A stretch of DNA of 64,000 nt from Gonium pectorale (Eukaryota; Chlorophyta; Chlorophyceae; Chlamydomonadales; Volvocaceae). Location: positions 1,311,375 to 1,375,374 of the forward strand of contig LSYV01000007.1 in assembly GCA_001584585.1 (NCBI GenBank), written 5' to 3'. Positions 11,801-23,887 of the stretch are shown piece by piece (the stretch's first letter is position 1; each line of letters opens with the position of its first letter). The notes under the pieces are model-generated. The model was not told the origin of the DNA. It made no database searches and saw nothing but the letters and a program-made list of their open reading frames with translations. Position numbers and translations under genes: made by a program.

Positions 11801-14800
11801 GCACCCACCACGAACAGCTGACTGGGACGCCCATGGGGCCCAGGTACGCCTCAGATTCGCAGCACTGGTCTGCCCGGGCAAGCCACCGGCATCAATCCTA
11901 ACAACGGGGAAGTGCGAACGGCCAGAGCTGCCGTGCACAGACCCAGCCCACACACGTCACACTCCGCAAAGCACGTGTGCGGTCCGCCATGCTCGTCATG
12001 CGGCCCGTTTCCTTAAGTCTTGCAATCCCAGGACCGGGATCCGTTATGATCTGATGATCAGTGGCCAGCGGGGCGAGGGGGGGGCAAGCGTTGCTTTCTT
12101 CCCAAGACGACGGAGGGGCAGGTGGGCAGGTAGGCAGCTGCATGGCGCATCAGGCACGCAGGGGAAGTGAGGTTCGCCAGCGCGTGGCCAGGCGTGCCGC
12201 GGACCGTAGTCGCGATCTGCCCCGCCCGCCTCACCCGCGTGCTCCGCGACCACGAAGCCCTCCGCCCAGGCGCCCCCCGCTCCTCCCAGCTCAACGCGCG
12301 CCGCCTGCGGGTGTGGGTGTGCGGACGTAAGGGCAGTAAAGCGGCGAGGCGGGGCAGCCCAGCTGCACCCATCGGGACAAGCGGGGTCCTCATGGCCGAC
12401 GCGTCTTGCCGGCTCCCCGCACCCTTCCCCATTCATACGGCTTCACCAATAAAACAACATACCCGTACGTAAGCTGCATACCCCTGGCCCCGCGGGCTGC
12501 GCCAAGAGCCAAGCGGCCAAGCGGGCCAGGCCGAGAAGCGCCCCCCACCCACCCGCCCGCCCGCCTCGCCTTGTGATTGAATACGTCCGCCAGGGGCACC
12601 AACGCGTCCCCGTGCCGCTCGTCCACGTAGAAGGCGCGCGAGGCCACCCAGCTGGCGGCGCGCCTGCAGGTGTCGAGGCGAGGCGGGGGAGAGAGTGCAG
12701 AGCAAAAGGGGGCAAGCCAGGTGGAGCGAGATGATGCAAGGCGAGGACGACGGCCACCGTGAGGTGTTGCCGTGGGGCGCACATACACACGCGCCGCGGA
12801 CCGCATCCCTGCAGTGGTCAGCGGCAGCAACGCCCACGACGCAGACCCGTTTGAAGGCGGGCTCTGTCGAGCAGATGATTTAGGGGCCCCGCCATACCTG
12901 GGGCCCGCGCCGACCACTGCGCCGTATGTCCCCTGCCCCGCCCAGCCCTTCTCCACGGCCCCTGCGCTGAGGCGGCCCGCCCCGCCTATCGCGCTTCTCG
13001 CCCCTGCGCAGGATTACCCCTCTGGCCGCACATGAAAGCCTCCAGGTTCCAGCCCGCCCGTAGCGGCCCCAGTCGAAGTGGGTAGCGCTCCAGCAGCGGC
13101 TCCAGCTCAGACGCAAAGTCCGCAGCCATGGCCTCCCTTGTGGAGGAAGGCGGGTCGGTGGGTGTGTTAATAACACTTGAAAGGAACGCGATCAGCCGGA
13201 ACGAACATGAGCGGCCTGACAGCCTGTCCGGCAAGCACTCCCATGAGTTAACGGGACGTGCCGCTATGGAGTCCCCGGCCAACAGATGGAAGGTGGCGCG
13301 CGACGCCGCGTTGACTGGCGCGGGGCTCTAGGTAGCTGCCTGCGTGCGTGCCTCCTTGCGAACGGAGCCCCTCTCGCGCAGGCACACCGCACACGAAAGA
13401 GCAGCGCACGAGGCGCTCCGCTAGCACGGGCCCCGCTGAAGTCAGGCCTCTCCACACACGAATCCAAGGTTCACACCTGTCCTGCTGCGCCTTGCCCGCC
13501 ATCTCGCAGCCCTCCAGCCGCTCCAGCTGCACGTCACTCCAGTACACGGGGAGGTACTCCCGGTCGGGCAGGCTGGCCAGGTAGCCGTACCTGTCGTACC
13601 GTTTGGGGGTGTCCAAGACAGTATACAGGAAAGACTGTACGAATGGGCACTGTACTACAGGGAAAGCCGAACTGGGCCCCCCGTGTGTGCACCAGCTGAG
13701 GCGGCGCAGCATGTACCCCCGCGTGCTTGTGCCGGGCAGGAACGGCGGCAGGGGAGGTGCGAGGGCGGGCGCCTTTTTTTCTGTGGAAAGGTTACAGGCG
13801 GAGAGGCGATAAAGGGCGCAGACAACGGGAGGGACATGCAGCCCTCCCGTGATGAGAACCACCGAAACCCTGCCCTAACTACAGCGCACCACGGTGGCCA
13901 AGACCAAACACCGACGGCACACACACGCCTGGCAGGGTGACATCGCGCCTCAGCCTCACCATTTGGACTTGGGGCCGCGGGCTGCCTCGTACATGACTGC
14001 GGCCACCAGCGCCAGCCCCCCGCCCAGACGTTCAGCCCTCAGGACGTCAGCAAGGCCACAACTGGCGGCGGACAAGACGGCGTTGCGGGGCAGGGTCGCC
14101 AGCACAGAGCCAGCGGGAACGGCACGGACTGGCGCCGTGCAGGTTAGGGGGGAGGTGGACGCCAGGGATAGGAGGTTGTTAGGCGGAGGCCAGCGTTGAA
14201 CAACACCACATGTGGTTGTATGCACACGTGTTGAAAAGGAAAACGCAAACGACGAGCGTAAGCGCGAAAATGATAGTGTCGTTGTAGGAACCAGCTCCAG
14301 AGGCAGTCGAAGGGGTGATGTCCCTGCATGTTAGTTCGGCGGCGACCACCATCGTAGCCCCCGATGCGGCCCAGAATTCTCTCTGGGGTGGCCCTAGGCA
14401 ATGCCGTGTTGGGATGCGCCTAGTCTAGTGTACGTGCGTCGCATGCGGGCTGGTGCATGTCTCCCGGCTCCCCGCCCAACCAGCCCCCCGACCTGCTGAC
14501 TACCGTTGTCTCACCTACAAGCACCGGAAAGGCAAGCTCGCCAGGCGGAGCGGCGGGAAGGGGCGGGGCACAGCGAGGAATGTCAGAGTCAAGTACCGAG
14601 ACGTAGCGCAAATGCGATTAATAACAGAGCAAGATCCCGTGACCTAAGTGAGCTACGGTGGTGGTGCCGAAAGGGGCCGTGACAGCGCGCGAAAGACCTA
14701 AGAGGGTGCATGGGGAGGTACGGCAGCACACATGTGACCCGCCAATACTGGGCAGTCCTTTGAAAACTGCGGGCAGCTGGGCCCTTCAATTGTCGTGTCA

Positions 14801-15070
14801 CACTGTGAGGCCTTGGTTCTATGTACACTCCACAAAACCCGTTCGTCCTTACCAGCACGGACGGCCCACGGGGCTTCGGCGCCCGGCGCGGCAACCCCAT
14901 CGCCTGCTTTCATTGCAATAAATGTTGTGTCCCATGTGATGCCCGCAGTTTTCATCCAGGTTTCAAAGCTGGCAAGCGAGCTGCGAGGAGGTCTCGCACT
15001 TCCGGCGGCTCCGAGAACAGGGGAACCATTTGATATCCTGTCACTGTGTGCCTTTCGCTTTGGAGCCATG
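8814..15070 (-). CDS. SET-domain protein lysine methyltransferase (SETD6/RKM/LSMT-like)
   Basis: S-adenosylmethionine-dependent lysine methyltransferase; relatives methylate ribosomal proteins, Rubisco or other proteins, so the substrate is unknown. Exons: 15070-14855 (MAPKRKAHSD...; ASFETWMKTAGI), 14128-13960 (VPAGSVLATLP, start of SET), 13590-13477 (YGYLASLPDREYLPVYW), 13136-about 13029, 12663-about 12570 (ALVPLADVFNHK, SET core), 12304-12235, 11777-about 11280, 10901-10765 (EVFNTYGEHGNAELVNKYGF, the catalytic-Tyr block), 10527-10433, 10021-9892, about 9700-9114, 8928-8814 (RVGEKQLLRAV, stop TGA). Most frames close across junctions. The SET core is split by an acidic Glu/Ser/Gly insertion plus polyproline (11380-11740). 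A Lys/Asp/Glu-rich insertion lies near the C-terminus (9200-9600). The intron after FNHK lacks a GT at the position that best fits the family and may use GC. All motifs look intact. Confidence 0.86.
13770..13935 (-). repeat. Dispersed repeat 2, copy 1 (intron of SET gene)
   Basis: Read on the minus strand, this matches plus 51455-51610. The shared blocks are GCCGTCGGTGTTT, CTGTAGTTAGGGCAGGGTTT, TCTGCGCCCTTT and CTTTCCACAG, in the same order and spacing. The centre is diverged. It lies wholly in the second SET-gene intron. No terminal repeats were seen. Confidence 0.7.
14237..14514 (-). repeat. Dispersed repeat 1, copy 1 (first intron of SET gene)
   Basis: About 270 bases, read on the minus strand from GTGAGACAACGGTAG to GCGCTTACGCTCGT, closely matching plus 46637-46921. 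Long shared blocks include GAGCCGGGAGACATGCACCAG, CGCATCGGGGGCTAC and GCAGGGACATCACCCC. It looks like a non-coding mobile or introner-like sequence. No inverted termini were recognised. Confidence 0.8.
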
Positions 15071-16472
15071 TGACCTATCGCATTTGCACAGCAAAGCAGG
15101 AAATGGAGTCTATCGCTAGCTGGCCACCGCACTGTTTACACTCATATGTACACAGTGATGGATTCAAAGAGGAGATGAAAATTAGCTTGCTTACCTGAAA
15201 GCTTTTATGAACAGGGGTTGGCAGTTGTGGTTGCATGAATCCAAGTCTTTGGTCTGTCAGGCTGTGATTGAGGCTGTGACTCACAGCTGCGCTATACGCG
15301 GCCCAGATCAACCCTGTCGCAACTCCCGTGGCGATGTTCTGAAGTCTTATGCATGGTAGGCACTGTGTATGCGGTGTTGCGGTTTTGGTACGGCAGTGTC
15401 TGAGTACAATAAATCCAAAAGCAGGCGGGGGATGGGAGCACCATAGGTACATGCCGATACACATCCCATTCGAGTTTCCGACACCACCTGCGGAAAACAG
15501 CTAGGTTAGTATGAATCTCAGAAGCCCGACGCACATGAAGCACACCATGAAGAGCTAGACACAGCCTCCTACCGCTGAGGATGCTTGCGCGCGGCATCCG
15601 CGGCATATCCACTGAACAACACGTAATGTGGCACTTCCAGCCCACACCCGACGCGCCTGCGCACACGCTCATGCCGTACACCATATCCTAGGGCTTCATC
15701 TTGCCCAGTAACCTAACCCCCGTCCGAATCAAACCGTCTATGGACGAACTGCTACGCCACAGTCATTGCAGATTTCTCCAATTTAGAGCAAACAAGGGTG
15801 GCAATGTGTTGCATAATCCTGTGCATTCCCCATACCATTATCCTCCCGTACATTCTCCGTGCAGCCCGCTTCCACATGTACGCACTGCGGGAGAGCAGCA
15901 TAGGTCGACAATTAAGATATGCTAAAATTATACGATACACCGTTAGGAATGTTCTTGAGCCCACTGCACCTACAAGCGATAACCCTGGACAGGTGCATTC
16001 AGGAGGCATCTCGCAAGCCGCCTTGCTCACGGTGCACTCTGCCAAGACTAACTCAGGGACGCCTTTCCCGGTATCACGAAGACGCATGCGAGTAACACAC
16101 CGTTCCCACCATTGCACGCATTGATGGAGCATTGAACTAGTCATGCTTCAGGCAACGCCGAGAACACCTATTGGGTACAAGCGGGCCGACCTTGCCTCAA
16201 TGCAATCCTGGAAATCATGAAGCATGTAATTCGGACGCAGTTGTAGCCTTGGCCGTTAATTATTCCACACGCAGCGCCGCCAACTCCCCCCCAGCGGCCA
16301 CCTTCCTGCACCGCCGACATGCCCTTGATGTGAATAGTTGCCGGTCGACTGTCCCACCCGCACACCCACCCACACCACATGCATCGCCGCTCGACGTCCT
16401 CCCATGCTGGCCGGCCCGGGACGCCAGGCCCCAAGCCTCTGGGATCCGGATAGCTCCAATCATTATCGCAAC
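15071..16472. other. Intergenic between SET-gene start and RLK-A end
   Basis: About 1.4 kb, less GC-rich than the flanking genes. It must include the SET-gene promoter (near 15071) and the RLK-A 3' UTR (near 16472). Short open frames on the minus strand (15290-15620) have splice-like ends, but they do not join in phase and match nothing I know. No gene is claimed. Confidence 0.5.
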
Positions 16473-19400
16473 TCATCCCACAGCCCGCGCCAGCGCCTGC
16501 AGATTTAGGGGTTGGGGCTATCATTGCACGAGGTCCCCACAGGCCACAGCGCAGAGCAGCCACGCAACGGCAGGCAAGCGCCCACACCTCCCCCCAGTGC
16601 CGCAGTTGTCGCCGATGCATCGCTCCCAACCCACCTCCTGGATCAGAGCAAGCGTCTTTGCAATTTCTGCCGCTGCCGGCCGGCGCGCCGGCACGGGGTC
16701 CCAGCACGCAACCAGCAGAGTGCGCAGCTTGGGCGGGCACCGCGACTCGCTGAGCCTCATGAGCGGCGGCCGCAACTGGTGTACTGCCACTGCGTACGCA
16801 ACCTGCGGTGCACCGATTTGCATAACGCAGCTTGTTGTAACGGGGTCGCGCCCCGGCCTGCCGCACTCTTCTTATGGAACCCAACGTGTTCGCATGGCAA
16901 GTATGCAGTAATCCGTGCATACTGTTCACGTGCGCTCACCGCGACGCGTGTTCTGACGTCTACGCGTGTTGGCCTCTTAAGTTCTGACCCGAGCGTACTG
17001 GCATGCGGCTGGAAACCCCACCTGGAAGTCACTGAGCCCCTCCCACGGCCTCCTGCCCGCCAGCATCTCCCACACGATGACGCCAAACGCGTACATGTCC
17101 TACGGCCGTTGGGAGAACCAGCATATGCAGTTGGACAAAAATATCAGGATCATGGGGCCCATGAACGCAGTCTAAAATCAGCAGCTTATCAAGGCGCGCG
17201 GCGCAGGAATGTGTTCCAAACATTCCGCATACACAGATCCGCAACAACATCGTTGTAGCCCGATTGCCCCTTTCCACGGACTTACGCTGCGGTCAGTAAC
17301 GATAGCATTAGGCGCTGTGGTCGGGGACAGTAGGAAAGGGCGTGCGTGAGCGGTGTTGTCAAGCTGACCCACGGGTCACTGTTGAGGAGAAAGCATCTTC
17401 GACCCAGACGAAGGCGCTACCATGAGAATGTACAGGGAAGGCGGGCCGAATATCTCACCGTCAAACGCCTCTGGGGCCATGTACGGGGCTGTTCCGTCTG
17501 CACTTTGCGTCGGTCGCGTGCTCAGCACGGCGCTGCGAAGCCTGGATAGGCCGAAGTCCTGCCACAACAAAGTAGGCACAAGGCAGAAAGGATCGCCAAC
17601 CTCGGGCGATCCCAAGGGCAGTAGTACGTGTCAACTGCTCTATCTACGGCCGTTCATGCCAGGCGGCCCCAGCATTAACAAACATCACAAGACGCCGGGC
17701 GCAGACGGGGGCATATGCGTGTGACGAGCAGCTCACGGGAGGAGCTGGCAGAAGCTGCGCGATCAACGGAACTCCTTCACCATGTTGATCGAAGTCCAAC
17801 CGCTAATCCACTTACCGCTAGCTTGACCACGGGCGTGGGGTGACCGGGCTGTGAAATCAGCACGTTAGCAGGCTTGAGATCTGACAGGGCAGTTCAAAGA
17901 ACAGGCGGGTGAACTCCATCGGCATACTTGTGAACTGCCTCCACCCCTGCTCGCAAGGGGCCGGTGTTCGGGGCAACGTGCCGGCAGGCGCTGGCACCTA
18001 CGCCAGGTACGGTGTGTATAAGATAAAGATGGCGTGCCAGCCACGAGTCAAAAGCAAACAAGCAAGCACCCCGTAAATCCACTTCACACCCGGAAGGAAT
18101 GTGAACTCTTTAACCTTTGTCGGGTTCGCTGTGCTGCGACCCTTTCCCGTGTCACACACCGGAACTGGAACCGCGCCTAGGGTCTCAGCGCACCACACGA
18201 TTCCTGGCGTGTGCAATCTGGACAAGAAACTGCGGCTTGCGGTACGGTTTGTCCAGTCAGCAGTAACCCTCGCATCGCCAGAGGCGCGAATGCCCTACGG
18301 TATCTGCTGTTGGCACCCCGTCAAACGCGCGAACGGCCGCAGCCCCACCTCTGTGGAGCACCGTCGGGTGCAGGTACGAGAGGGCGAGCGCCACCTGGGT
18401 CGCAATGTGCAGCACCTGTGGAAACGCAGTGTTTGTCTCAATAGGATGGCACCCGCGCAAACCCAGCCAAGACGCTTAGTCAACATGTACAGGTGCCATC
18501 AGCCACGTAGTCCAGGCCCATCTCCATCCCCCGGGCTTACCACGGTCAAGGATATGAGGCCGTCTCCCTCCTCCCGCCTGTAGAGCAGCCGCTCCAGAGA
18601 TGTGTCCATCAGCTCCATCACCAGGCACAAGCGAGCGGACCTGCGAAGGGTTCCAACAGCACAGGCCAGAACCAATACGTAGGTGTACGCCAGACTTGGT
18701 TGTGAAACAGAAGCAGCAGGTCATCGCCGAGGCTGCCAAAGTGACAGCCCAGTCGCCTCGTCTGGACACCTGCCGTTCCAGGCCCCCTTGCTCACCCGAG
18801 GTTGGCCGCCAGCAGGCGGATCACGTTGGGGTGCTGGCAGCGAGCCAGCACCTCCACCTCCTGCGCCAGCGTCTGGGCCGCAGATCCCGCCGGCAGAAGT
18901 TCAAGGACATCAAACATGGCTGGCGACGCGGACTTCTCGTCGGTGCCCGTGTCCGACATCTCTTGCACCATCGCCGCACATGACGTGGTGCTACCCATCC
19001 CGGCCATCAAACCCGCGTCCAGCAGCTTGACCGCCACCTGCTGCCCGCGGTACATGCCCAGGACCACCCGCCCCGAGGCGCCCTTGCCCAGCGTGGTGGG
19101 GAGCAGCTGGACCTCGCCACCGGAGGCGGGTGAGCCCACGTCCAGGTCGAGGTTCACGTCCGGGGACAATGGAGTCAGCGAGGTCACGGGCAGGAGCTCC
19201 GGCTCCGCAGACATGGGTATGCGGGTCGGTGTTGCCCTAGGCGATGCGCAGATCGTTGCCTGGGGCTCCTGGTCTGCAGGACGGCATGTGCCAAGCCCTA
19301 CTGAGGAACAGCAGCATATCGGTCAGGGCTCATGGGTGTGTGAACAAGGCGACAAAACATGGAGCTACGAGGACCATGAAGCGCTCTCTGGTAAGTAGGT

Positions 19401-22315
19401 TTGAGAGGGCGCACAGTGCGACGTGCTAGGTTTCCCGCCAACCTGTTCTTAGCAAGGCGTGAGCCGGCGGTGCCTTTGGAGGGCGCCTGGTTGTCGGAGT
19501 CAGCCCGATCCGCGGCTTCACCTGAGTCCATGGCGTAGTTGTGAAAAACTCCCACACTGGTGTCCGGAGGCGACTCTGCTGGGCGCGCAATGCCTTTCTC
19601 CACCAGGATTGCGACTGCCGCATGGTCTGTAGAGGGTCGCCAGTGGGGCTCCGGCGAATCGGCGCATCCATGCCTGAGGCAAGCAGTGAAAAGACAGTCA
19701 GTCCGTGACGCAAGCAGCAGTGGGGGAACGGCGGCGCGCCTGCAGGCAGGCGTGGGAAGCTGTGAAAACAAGGTAACAAGACTGCAAGCTGTGCAGGAGC
19801 TGAGAGGCCGCGGTGGCTCACCCGGGGGGTACACTCCCCAACACAACAGCAAAGGACACACCGTACGGCGTTCCAATCCTTACTCGTCGAGGCACCGATG
19901 TGGAGGACCCGCCTTCCCCAGCTCCTTGGTCCGCAAGCAGCGGCGGCGAGCCGCGATTACGACGGCCACCACCAAAACCACCAAGCATCCTGTAGTGGTT
20001 GCGGGCACGGGTGAAATGCATCGTTGTCAGCGGGTATCTAACATTGACGTTTGCGCCTGGGTTGGAGAACCTCGCCACCTGTCGCCGCACTTTCCTATGC
20101 AGCGCACGTCCCAGGCCATTGCCATCTCGGCGCCTCATGGCATAACGCAGACGAATCGCTGTTTAGGCCCTCCTGGACGGACCTCCCCCCAGGATGCCAG
20201 CCAGACATGCGGTAAGGACTCCGTGCCGGCCGCCAGGACCGACGGCGTCGCCGCCCAGCGCCAGGAATAGGGGAGATGGCGCTTGCAGGGCGCCAGTGCC
20301 GGGAGGCGATGATGGCGAGGGGGGCGCCCGCGTGAGCATGTAGTAACACCCAACGGTGCCCCACTTGCTCACGCACTCGTCCGTCATCAGGCGTTCGCAC
20401 TGGGGGGGAAGCCCAAGAGAGCACGACGGATATCAGAAGCAATGGGGAGCATGTCCGAAAGGGCCAAGACGATGGCAAGGCGCATCTCAGCAAAAGGGCA
20501 GTGGTTTGTGAGCGCACCACCGTCAGCCGACCGACCGCAGCAGCTGGATAATCTCCAGGGCACACCAGCCTCTGTTTGGCCGCACAGCTACAGGCACGAC
20601 TGACCATAATGTGCATGTCCTCAAGATGCACGACGTATCCTGCCGGCACGGATTTCCCGTATGGGTTCAAGTCCAAGCCGTTGAAGGCCGTGTCCTGCCA
20701 GCCGATGGCAGGCCAGCAGCGCCGCATGGGGTGCGCCGTCGTGCTGTTGGTGCAGTTGGGCCACTGCGGCAGCCGGAGCTGCGTGTTGTTGCCGGGGATG
20801 GAGGCCGGCCGCGGCAGCGCCCTGACGGAGTCACTGTTCAGAAGGGACGGCAGGCATACCCCTGCATGGGCAACAGGTTTGCGCCGGTAGGAAGCGCACG
20901 CTTGTCAGGCGGACTAGGGCAGGGGAAGCCGCCCGTCAATTGCGGATATGCAAGTGCATGCAACGGAGGGGACGCTGCGATGCTGCGGGCCCAAGCTCGT
21001 CAAGGTTCGGCCCACATTTTGGGGCCCAGGCTGCAAAGGCTGTATAGTCAGTGTTGACGTTTGAAGCGAGTGAGTTATACCGTGGCAGGCGAGCACACCT
21101 GCTGGCCCTGCAATTGTCTGGGTAAAAGCGTATACATTTCGTACAATCCGCGGCTATGTACCAGTGGCACCGCCATGTGCACCAACTTCCCATGGCGCGG
21201 CCATTCAACAACTTCCCTCCCCGCAAGTGTCCCTGCAACCCAGCCCCGCCGGTCCCCGCCCCTTCCTCATTCAGCGCACAAGCATGCGTCGCCTCTCAAA
21301 CGCGGAAGGCCACGGCAGCTCACTCAGCAATACCGTTACTCACGGAACACGAGCGCAGCGCGGAACACCCATAGCAAAGGTGCGAAGTCCCCAGAGACGG
21401 GCGTGCTGTTATTTTCGGGAGAGACGCTCGCCAGCAGGTCCATCCCCGGCGCCTGGAAGGTGGGGTACGTCCGGCCCCGTATCAGCACCATCCGGGTCAG
21501 GGCAATTGTCACGCCGGGCTCTAACAGGACCTGTGGCAAGCAGGGGAGCAATGCACCAATATTGCAGCCGTCAACGCCTGGCGGGAGCCCCTGACGTGGG
21601 TCAACACGGGGTCGAGGTATGGATGGAGGGCCATTGGAGGCGCCAGGTGAACGGTCAACGTCGATCATCGGTGTGCGCCGCCTATCTCAGGGTTGCGAGC
21701 TATCGGCTGCCACGGCTTAATGCCGCGGTTGCTACTTTCGCAAGTGCGAGATACTGGGCAGTGCGCCGGACGCGTGGCGTGGCATGCAACGCATCACCAC
21801 CAACATGTGTACTCCATTTGTGGCCGCCTCGGGGCTCCAACTAGGCTCGGTGTGTTGGCAGCCATACCCGCACGAGGTGGGTTTTGACCACTTCGCTGAG
21901 CCTCTCCCCTCCCCTTTCTCTGCCGTCGCCTCCTCCTATGTAATACGTGCAAACGGATTCAAACCTTGCAAAGGTGTACCTTTGACCGCACGAAGTTCAG
22001 GTCGAGTGTCGGCCACTGCCCCGGCTCCTCGTACGCCCCCACCAGCGTTAGATTACGTCCGAGGCGCAGTGGGACCGTGTAGGGTGCCCAGTCGGCGTCT
22101 TGGAGCGTGAAGCTGTCCATCGCCACTCCAGTGCGAACCGCTGGGTTGGCAATGGCAGCTGCCAGCTCCGCGCCGTTTCGAAACTCCACAGTGCCATCCG
22201 AGAAACCTCTGCTCGGCGCTTCCGCTGGCACCTGCCCGCGCACCAAGCGTCTTGAGTTGGGGCCCGCGGCCAGCAGCACCGCTAACAACGCTAAGATCAG
22301 CACAGCTGTAGACAT
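16473..22315 (-). CDS. Receptor-like protein kinase RLK-A
   Basis: Predicted plasma-membrane kinase of about 804 residues. Exons: 22315-21980, 21530-21344, 20861-20605, 20399-20183, 19989-19884, 19673-19443, 19236-18796, 18640-18541, 18415-18349, 17880-17816, 17558-17421, 17099-17022, 16802-16635, 16496-16473. The start MSTAVLILALLAVLLAAG is a clear signal peptide. The ectodomain (to about residue 320) has N-glycosylation motifs (NNT, NCT, NST) and conserved Cys, including WPNCTNSTTAHPMRRCW and the C..C of CERLM/GCYY. The transmembrane helix is formed across an exon junction (GVLTACLAGILGG then CLVVLVVAVVIAARRR). The kinase has GKGASGRVV, VAVK, EVEVLARCQHPN, HR-DLKPANV (RD type), DFGLSRL, GTAPYMAPEAF, MYAFGVIVWEML and RRPAAAEI. 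All catalytic residues are present. Unlike RLK-B and RLK-C, no intron separates DFG from the APE motif. The ligand and output are unknown. Confidence 0.86.
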
Positions 22316-23887
22316 GCATGTAGGATTGCCGCAGTCTAACAGCGGCCTCAAGAGCAAGGTATACTCAGTTCCAGTCCGTTATGCGACTACTGCGACCACC
22401 ACGAGGCCAGTTGGAATGGTCATAACGTATGACAATGCACAAGTACATCCTGCGAGTTCAAGGCGCCCGCGTTCAGGGCATCAGGCAAGTCTCAACCACC
22501 TCGCAGGTGGTTGCCTGTTAGCTTGTGCACGCCCTGAGGTGCCAGCACCGGCGCCCTCTTTCGCAGTCAAGCTGTAGCGTCACAAGACGTGTCCCGACGC
22601 CCGCAGTTGCCGCGCGGGCGTGATGCATCGAAAGCCGAAACCCGTGTTCGTTCCGCCAGGCATGCTGGAATTCACAGATGCTGGACATGCGAATGCATGG
22701 ATACCGGCTGCCCCAGTGCTCGTTACTACAGTGGGCAGGCACAACATAGGTGCCCGCAGATACGGTGCGGGAAGTTGGTGTCGGCTGTCCTCAATGAACG
22801 CTAATTTGGATTGCCGTGATGCATTACAGCATCCCCACCAAGGCCCACCGCTCGCCGCTGGCCCGCTCAACAGCTTTCTAGGAAATTCACTACCGCCAGT
22901 CCACAAGGTCGGACACGCACCGTACGTCAGGCTGGCTTTCGTCCTTCTGAATAAAGGTTTCTTCAACATTAAAGCAAGGACGGGCTGTGAGCAATGTCGG
23001 GACACTCTGCCTCAATGATAACTTTAGACAAGTTGTGTGAGGCAGTTGTGAGGCCAAGCGCACGGTCGGCTGCAAGTGGTCTGATCATGAAAGGCCTGCA
23101 GGTTAGCAGGCCAGCAGGCGCAGAACCAGACATGTATACATACAGGGAAAAGTACACCTTCGACCGTGCCTTCGACTATGGATCAACTTAGTGCAGACCC
23201 CGGCATTCGGCTGCTACCGACCAGCTTCTATGAACTGAGGGAAGCCACGCTGCAGTGCACGGCAGCTACCACCGTAAGCAGCCCTGAAGAGGAAGTATGA
23301 ACCATAGTACGACAGTTTATGTTCGACTTCAAACAATATAAGCCAACCAACGTGCAGAAGGTAATGAAAAGTGGATCCGGCAACGGCTGCGCGGCATCGT
23401 GCACCTCTATGCCGACACCCCAGTGACCCCACGCATGGATGTGTCGTAAGCCAGCCAAAGCAAGTGGTGAACCCAGCGCACGTAGTTCTACCGTGAGAAC
23501 CGATAAGCATGAATAGACCAACCGTTACCCCACTTCCCTTATCGAATTGCGGCGCCTCCAATGCGCAAGCCTCGTCCGCAACGCTGTGCGCCCTGCACTG
23601 GATCGCCTCGCATTGGGAATGCGTCGACGGAAGACATATGTTGCCATCCAGCCCCTAAAAGCGTGACCCAATTTGCACAATGCGCACAATTTCCCCGTCC
23701 CTAAAGACATCGGCGCAGTTATTTGACATTATCCAGGGCGTGGCGTATTCCTACCATTCACCCAGCATTCCACCGGCACTCATCCATTCATCCGGTACGG
23801 CAGGTGCATTCAGCAGAAATTCAAGCATTGCGATGCATAGGCGGACAGTCACCACACGCCAGAAGCATTGGCATGTGCTAGGCCGCG
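22316..23887. other. Intergenic between RLK-A start and RLK-B end
   Basis: About 1.6 kb. It should hold the RLK-A promoter and 5' UTR and the RLK-B 3' UTR. Open frames up to about 130 codons exist on the plus strand (22620-23018), but they have no recognisable domain and are not claimed as genes. Confidence 0.5.

Noticed and set aside
15290..15620. Possible small multi-exon membrane protein on the minus strand (MPRMPRASIL..., ATGVATGLIWAAYSAA)
   Set aside because: The exon-like pieces have plausible splice ends, but their phases do not join and no family is recognisable.
22620..23018. 132-codon plus-strand frame between RLK-A and RLK-B
   Set aside because: No domain, no homologous-looking blocks and no splice context; random open frames of this length are common in GC-rich DNA.
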